From Clostridia bacterium (GTDB lineage Bacteria; Bacillota; Clostridia; Oscillospirales; QAMX01), in assembly GCA_017441705.1 (NCBI GenBank), contig JAFRWU010000060.1:1-34589 (forward strand): a stretch of DNA of 34,589 nucleotides, read 5' to 3'. Below are positions 32,351 through 34,589 of the stretch, one piece after another (the first letter of the stretch is position 1; every line of letters begins with the position of its first letter). The notes below the pieces were generated by a model. It had not been told where the DNA came from. It worked only from the letters and a program-made list of their open reading frames with translations, and did no database searches. The position numbers and the translations under genes were made by a program.

Positions 32351-33235
32351 TCAGATCTTGCGGCTTCCTCCGCCGTGCACCGATCCGGAGGAGCTGACGT
32401 GGGTGGTGCTTCCTCCGCGGGAGACTCCGCCGCCTCCGCTTCTGCCGCTTCCGCCGCCGGAAGACGAATCCGAGCTGCTTGCGCGGGGTACGCGGGTCAC
32501 GTTCTGATAAAGGAATACGTCGTTTGCGCGGGAAAGCTCAAAGCTTTCAGGCCTCGTATAGTCCGAAGCGTTGGTTTTCAGCGCTACGTTCTGTACGGCC
32601 TTCTTGTGCTTCGCAAGCGGTACGCCGCCCAAAAGGAACCCGAGAAGCAGCGACACCACCAGCCAGAAGAAGCTGAAGCGGGCGGGCTTCCTGACCGGCA
32701 CGGGCGGATTAACAATGGGGTCGATCTGTCCGGGGTCCGGTACGTAGGTGTCATACGGTTCCCCGTTTTCGGCCTGCTCGATATAATCGGCCGCCATATC
32801 GAGATATACGCCGAAGCCGCCGGCGTAGTCCTCATTCAGGAAGTACGGAGTAACCGCATCCAGGATCCCGTCTATGCCGTAATCGGTAAAGATATCGATC
32901 GCGCGCCCTTTGGTGGAGATCGTCAGCTCGCGTTCCTCCGCCGGCCACAGGAAAACGATCCCGTCGTCCCGGTATCCGGATTCGTCGTAGTAATCGTCTG
33001 CAAACGCCTGGGGATCCTCTCCTCCCGTCGTATCCACCGTGAGGATAACCACGTCGAGGCCAGAGGAAGCGCTGATGGAATCGGCCTTCGCCCGGAGGGC
33101 CGCGACCTCTTCTTCGGTCATCAGCATCGCGCCGTCCAGGACGCGGTTCGGCGCGGCGAAAGCGCCGGCCGCCAGAAGGGAAAGGAGAAGAAGCGCCAGA
33201 AAGCACGAAAGCACTCTCTTTTTCACGATATACAT
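32351..33235 (-). CDS. YdjH-like TPM-domain membrane protein
   Basis: A 294-residue membrane protein. Residues 1-28 are a signal peptide or anchor (basic KKR, then a Leu/Ala core ending AGAFA). Residues about 30-160 are a TPM domain (YgcG/Psb32 family: VLDGAMLMTEEEVAALRAKA, DDGIVFLWPAEERELTIST), expected outside the membrane. A Pro-rich linker leads to a membrane segment (about 186-206), then a cytosolic KKAVQNVALKTNASDYT stretch to FLYQNVTRVPR, and a Ser/Gly-rich tail with repeated GGG. The start at 33235 follows GGGGAGGGG. It lies 14 bases after one YdjG-like gene and 41 bases before the other, so all three are very probably one transcript. Confidence 0.82.
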   Translation of the reverse strand: MYIVKKRVLSCFLALLLLSLLAAGAFAAPNRVLDGAMLMTEEEVAALRAKADSISASSGLDVVILTVDTTGGEDPQAFADDYYDESGYRDDGIVFLWPAEERELTISTKGRAIDIFTDYGIDGILDAVTPYFLNEDYAGGFGVYLDMAADYIEQAENGEPYDTYVPDPGQIDPIVNPPVPVRKPARFSFFWLVVSLLLGFLLGGVPLAKHKKAVQNVALKTNASDYTRPESFELSRANDVFLYQNVTRVPRASSSDSSSGGGSGRSGGGGVSRGGSTTHVSSSGSVHGGGSRKI

Positions 33236-33249
33236 CCCGTCCCCTCCCC

Positions 33250-34335
33250 TCAAAGGATCGCACGGAGGATCCATGAGCCGAAGAAAATCACCGCGGCAAT
33301 GATCCCTCCGTAAAGAAGCCTGAGTTTCCAGTACTTTGCGTTGTCCAGCGGCATATTCCCTACGAATTTGCCCGTCTGGCCGTTCATGGCGAAGACGTAT
33401 TTCTGTCCCTGCCATGTGGTGTTCAGGATCCAGACCGGCAGAAGCGCGTATTTCGCCCTGCTGCGAACGAGCCGGACCTGGCTTCCCTCGTCGGTAACGG
33501 TCATATAGCCCTTGACCGTCTGGCGGAACGCCTGGGCCGTGGTGGCGCGGATGCGTCCGTTGGCCCTTTCGATGCTTTCATCGGCCGATACGTCGTATTT
33601 GTCGGCCAGGTATCCCGAAAGATAGGCCGTTTTGAAATCCACCGCCTGAGAAAAATCGTAAGGCTCGATGGAGTCCATCAGATCGTCGGGCATTTTGGCG
33701 GCGCCGTCCACCGGAACGTGATCGAAGCCGAGCACGCCGCCGCGCTCCACGTGGAAATACTGCGTTTCGGTATAATTGTAGCGGCTGTCCGACCAGGTGC
33801 GGACGCGGGTGCCCTGATAGGCGAAATCTCCCTCCGCGTCGGCGTCGAAGAGCCAGAAGGGTACGTATACGCCTTTGATCTCGTCCAGATGGTTTTCGTC
33901 GGTAAAGAGCTTCGGGAGAAGCTTTTTGCCGCTCATATGTTTTTTCAGCGCTTCCTTCGCAGCCTCCTTCCCGATGCGGAAGGGGATCACCAGATCAGGC
34001 TTCAGATCGCCCTGAAAACGTCCTTTCAGAACGATGGGGTTTTCACAGTACGGGCATCTGGTGGCGCCGGTGGTCTCCTCGGCGATGATCTCGCCGCCGC
34101 AGGCAGTGCAGGTATAAAGGCCGATGCCGTCTGTTTCGCCTTCGCTCCAGTCTCCGCCGGCTTTTTCTTCCCACTGCATATCGTCAGGGCTGTAGCCCTG
34201 CTTTTCCTCCAGCTTCTGAATGGTCTCCATGTCGAAGACCGAATCGCAGAAGGGACACTTCATCTGCTGAGTGGCGCTTTCAAATTCAATATTGCCTCCG
34301 CAGAAGGGGCATTTGTAGGAAAGCAAATCTGCCAT
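33250..34335 (-). CDS. YdjG-like zinc-ribbon membrane protein, short form
   Basis: A 361-residue paralogue of the protein at 31029-32309. Zinc ribbons: C9/C12 with C27/C30 and C76/C79 with C94/C97. Shared motifs are YVPFWLFDAD, RYNYTETQYFHVERGG, YLSGYLADKYDV and YVFAMNGQTGKF. It ends in a single hydrophobic segment (about 339-360) with no tail after it, unlike its paralogue. Such proteins are often labelled TFIIB-type zinc ribbon or phage replication protein, but the context points to envelope-stress work. The ATG at 34335 follows AAGGGAG by 6 bases; the frame is open to 34383 without a better site. Confidence 0.78.
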   Translation of the reverse strand: MADLLSYKCPFCGGNIEFESATQQMKCPFCDSVFDMETIQKLEEKQGYSPDDMQWEEKAGGDWSEGETDGIGLYTCTACGGEIIAEETTGATRCPYCENPIVLKGRFQGDLKPDLVIPFRIGKEAAKEALKKHMSGKKLLPKLFTDENHLDEIKGVYVPFWLFDADAEGDFAYQGTRVRTWSDSRYNYTETQYFHVERGGVLGFDHVPVDGAAKMPDDLMDSIEPYDFSQAVDFKTAYLSGYLADKYDVSADESIERANGRIRATTAQAFRQTVKGYMTVTDEGSQVRLVRSRAKYALLPVWILNTTWQGQKYVFAMNGQTGKFVGNMPLDNAKYWKLRLLYGGIIAAVIFFGSWILRAIL

Positions 34336-34390
34336 GTCTTCTCCCTTCGGTTCCCGCCGGACAAGCGGCCGGTTTTGATTCAAAAGCCCC

Positions 34391-34423
34391 TGCCGCCGTG
34401 CGTCTTTGCGGCGCGCGGCGGCA
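34391..34423 (-). repeat. Hairpin between the SPFH gene and the YdjG-like gene
   Basis: TGCCGCCG (34391-34398) pairs with CGGCGGCA (34416-34423), with a few inner pairs. On the minus strand GGGGCTTTTG follows, so it may cause partial termination or protect the 3' end of the SPFH message in the 108-base gap 34336-34443. Confidence 0.5.
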
Positions 34424-34443
34424 AAGGCCGTGATGTCTATCGC

Positions 34444-34589
34444 TTATCTGACGTCTCTTTCGTCGAAGATATCGCCGCATTCCGGGCAGAACTTCGGCGG
34501 GTTCCGCGGATCTTCCGGTTCCCATCCGCACTTGTCGCAGCGGTAAAGCGGCGCTCCCGCAGGCTTCTTCGCTCCGCAGTTCGGGCAGA
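34444..34589 (-). CDS. C-terminus of an SPFH-domain protein with zinc ribbon (YdjI-like), cut by the window edge
   Basis: The last 47 codons and the stop of a gene that starts beyond the right edge. The visible end contains three CxxC pairs, CPNCGAKKPAGAPLYRCDKC followed by GWEPEDP and CPECGDIFDERDVR, which is the closing zinc ribbon of the SPFH/virion-core-like proteins such as Bacillus subtilis YdjI. Those proteins form membrane-bound assemblies and lie beside YdjG and YdjH. The tail plus the gene order support the call; the SPFH domain itself is not in view. Confidence 0.7.
   Translation of the reverse strand, partial: CPNCGAKKPAGAPLYRCDKCGWEPEDPRNPPKFCPECGDIFDERDVR

Overview
Organism. 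The window is GC-rich and looks like a spore-forming member of the Clostridia (Bacillota). It carries the sporulation pair spoIIGA-sigE with a sigma-H-like gene beside it, the rimP-nusA-rnpM-L7Ae-infB-rbfA-nrnA-truB-ribF operon in clostridial order, a T-box-controlled archaeal-type AspRS, an IscU-like/GGGtGRT gene pair typical of anaerobes, and many glycan-degrading enzymes. Those enzymes show no recognisable signal peptides, which suggests a fermenter that imports plant or host oligosaccharides and cuts them inside the cell. The genus cannot be told from this sequence.

Layout. (1) 32-4723, minus: a consensus promoter and a very short T-box leader drive aspS, followed closely by an AraM-type glycerol-1-phosphate dehydrogenase, an AraL/NagD-type HAD phosphatase and a GH28-like beta-helix protein. 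(2) 4740-6563, minus: a predicted (alpha/alpha)6 carbohydrate enzyme of unassigned family with its own promoter. The 304-base gap 6564-6867 holds two divergent promoters and the rimP leader with an attenuator. (3) 6868-15724, plus: the ribosome-maturation/translation operon, with a strong terminator between infB and rbfA, ending in ribF and an alpha/beta hydrolase. (4) 15889-16410: a lone, lower-GC GNAT acetyltransferase among hairpins. (5) 16599-19688, minus: a 1029-residue GH106-like protein. The 312-base gap 19689-20000 holds its promoter, a possible operator, a 5' leader hairpin and a divergent consensus promoter. (6) 20001-21711, plus: the IscU-like/GGGtGRT pair. (7) 21877-22898, minus: a small zinc-ribbon protein with a tRNA 3'-end-like sequence in front of it, and the sigma-H-like gene. 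(8) 23136-24738, plus: spoIIGA-sigE behind a promoter with Spo0A-box-like sites. (9) 24817-30846, minus: Nudix hydrolase, a double beta-helix/propeller protein and a GH2 enzyme as one unit. (10) 31029-34589, minus: a phage-shock-like envelope module in the order SPFH protein (partial), YdjG-like, YdjH-like (TPM domain), second YdjG-like.

Most notable. The aspS leader folds as a T-box whose decoding part is reduced to one kink-turn hairpin with a GAC codon in its terminal loop, with no Stem II or pseudoknot visible. The second YdjG-like protein appears to carry the transmembrane and cytosolic tail module of its YdjH-like neighbour (55 positions align without gaps, 23 identical). The IscU-like/GGGtGRT pair is a conserved anaerobe system of unknown job under a near-perfect promoter. 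No CRISPR array, IS element, prophage, rRNA or complete tRNA was seen.
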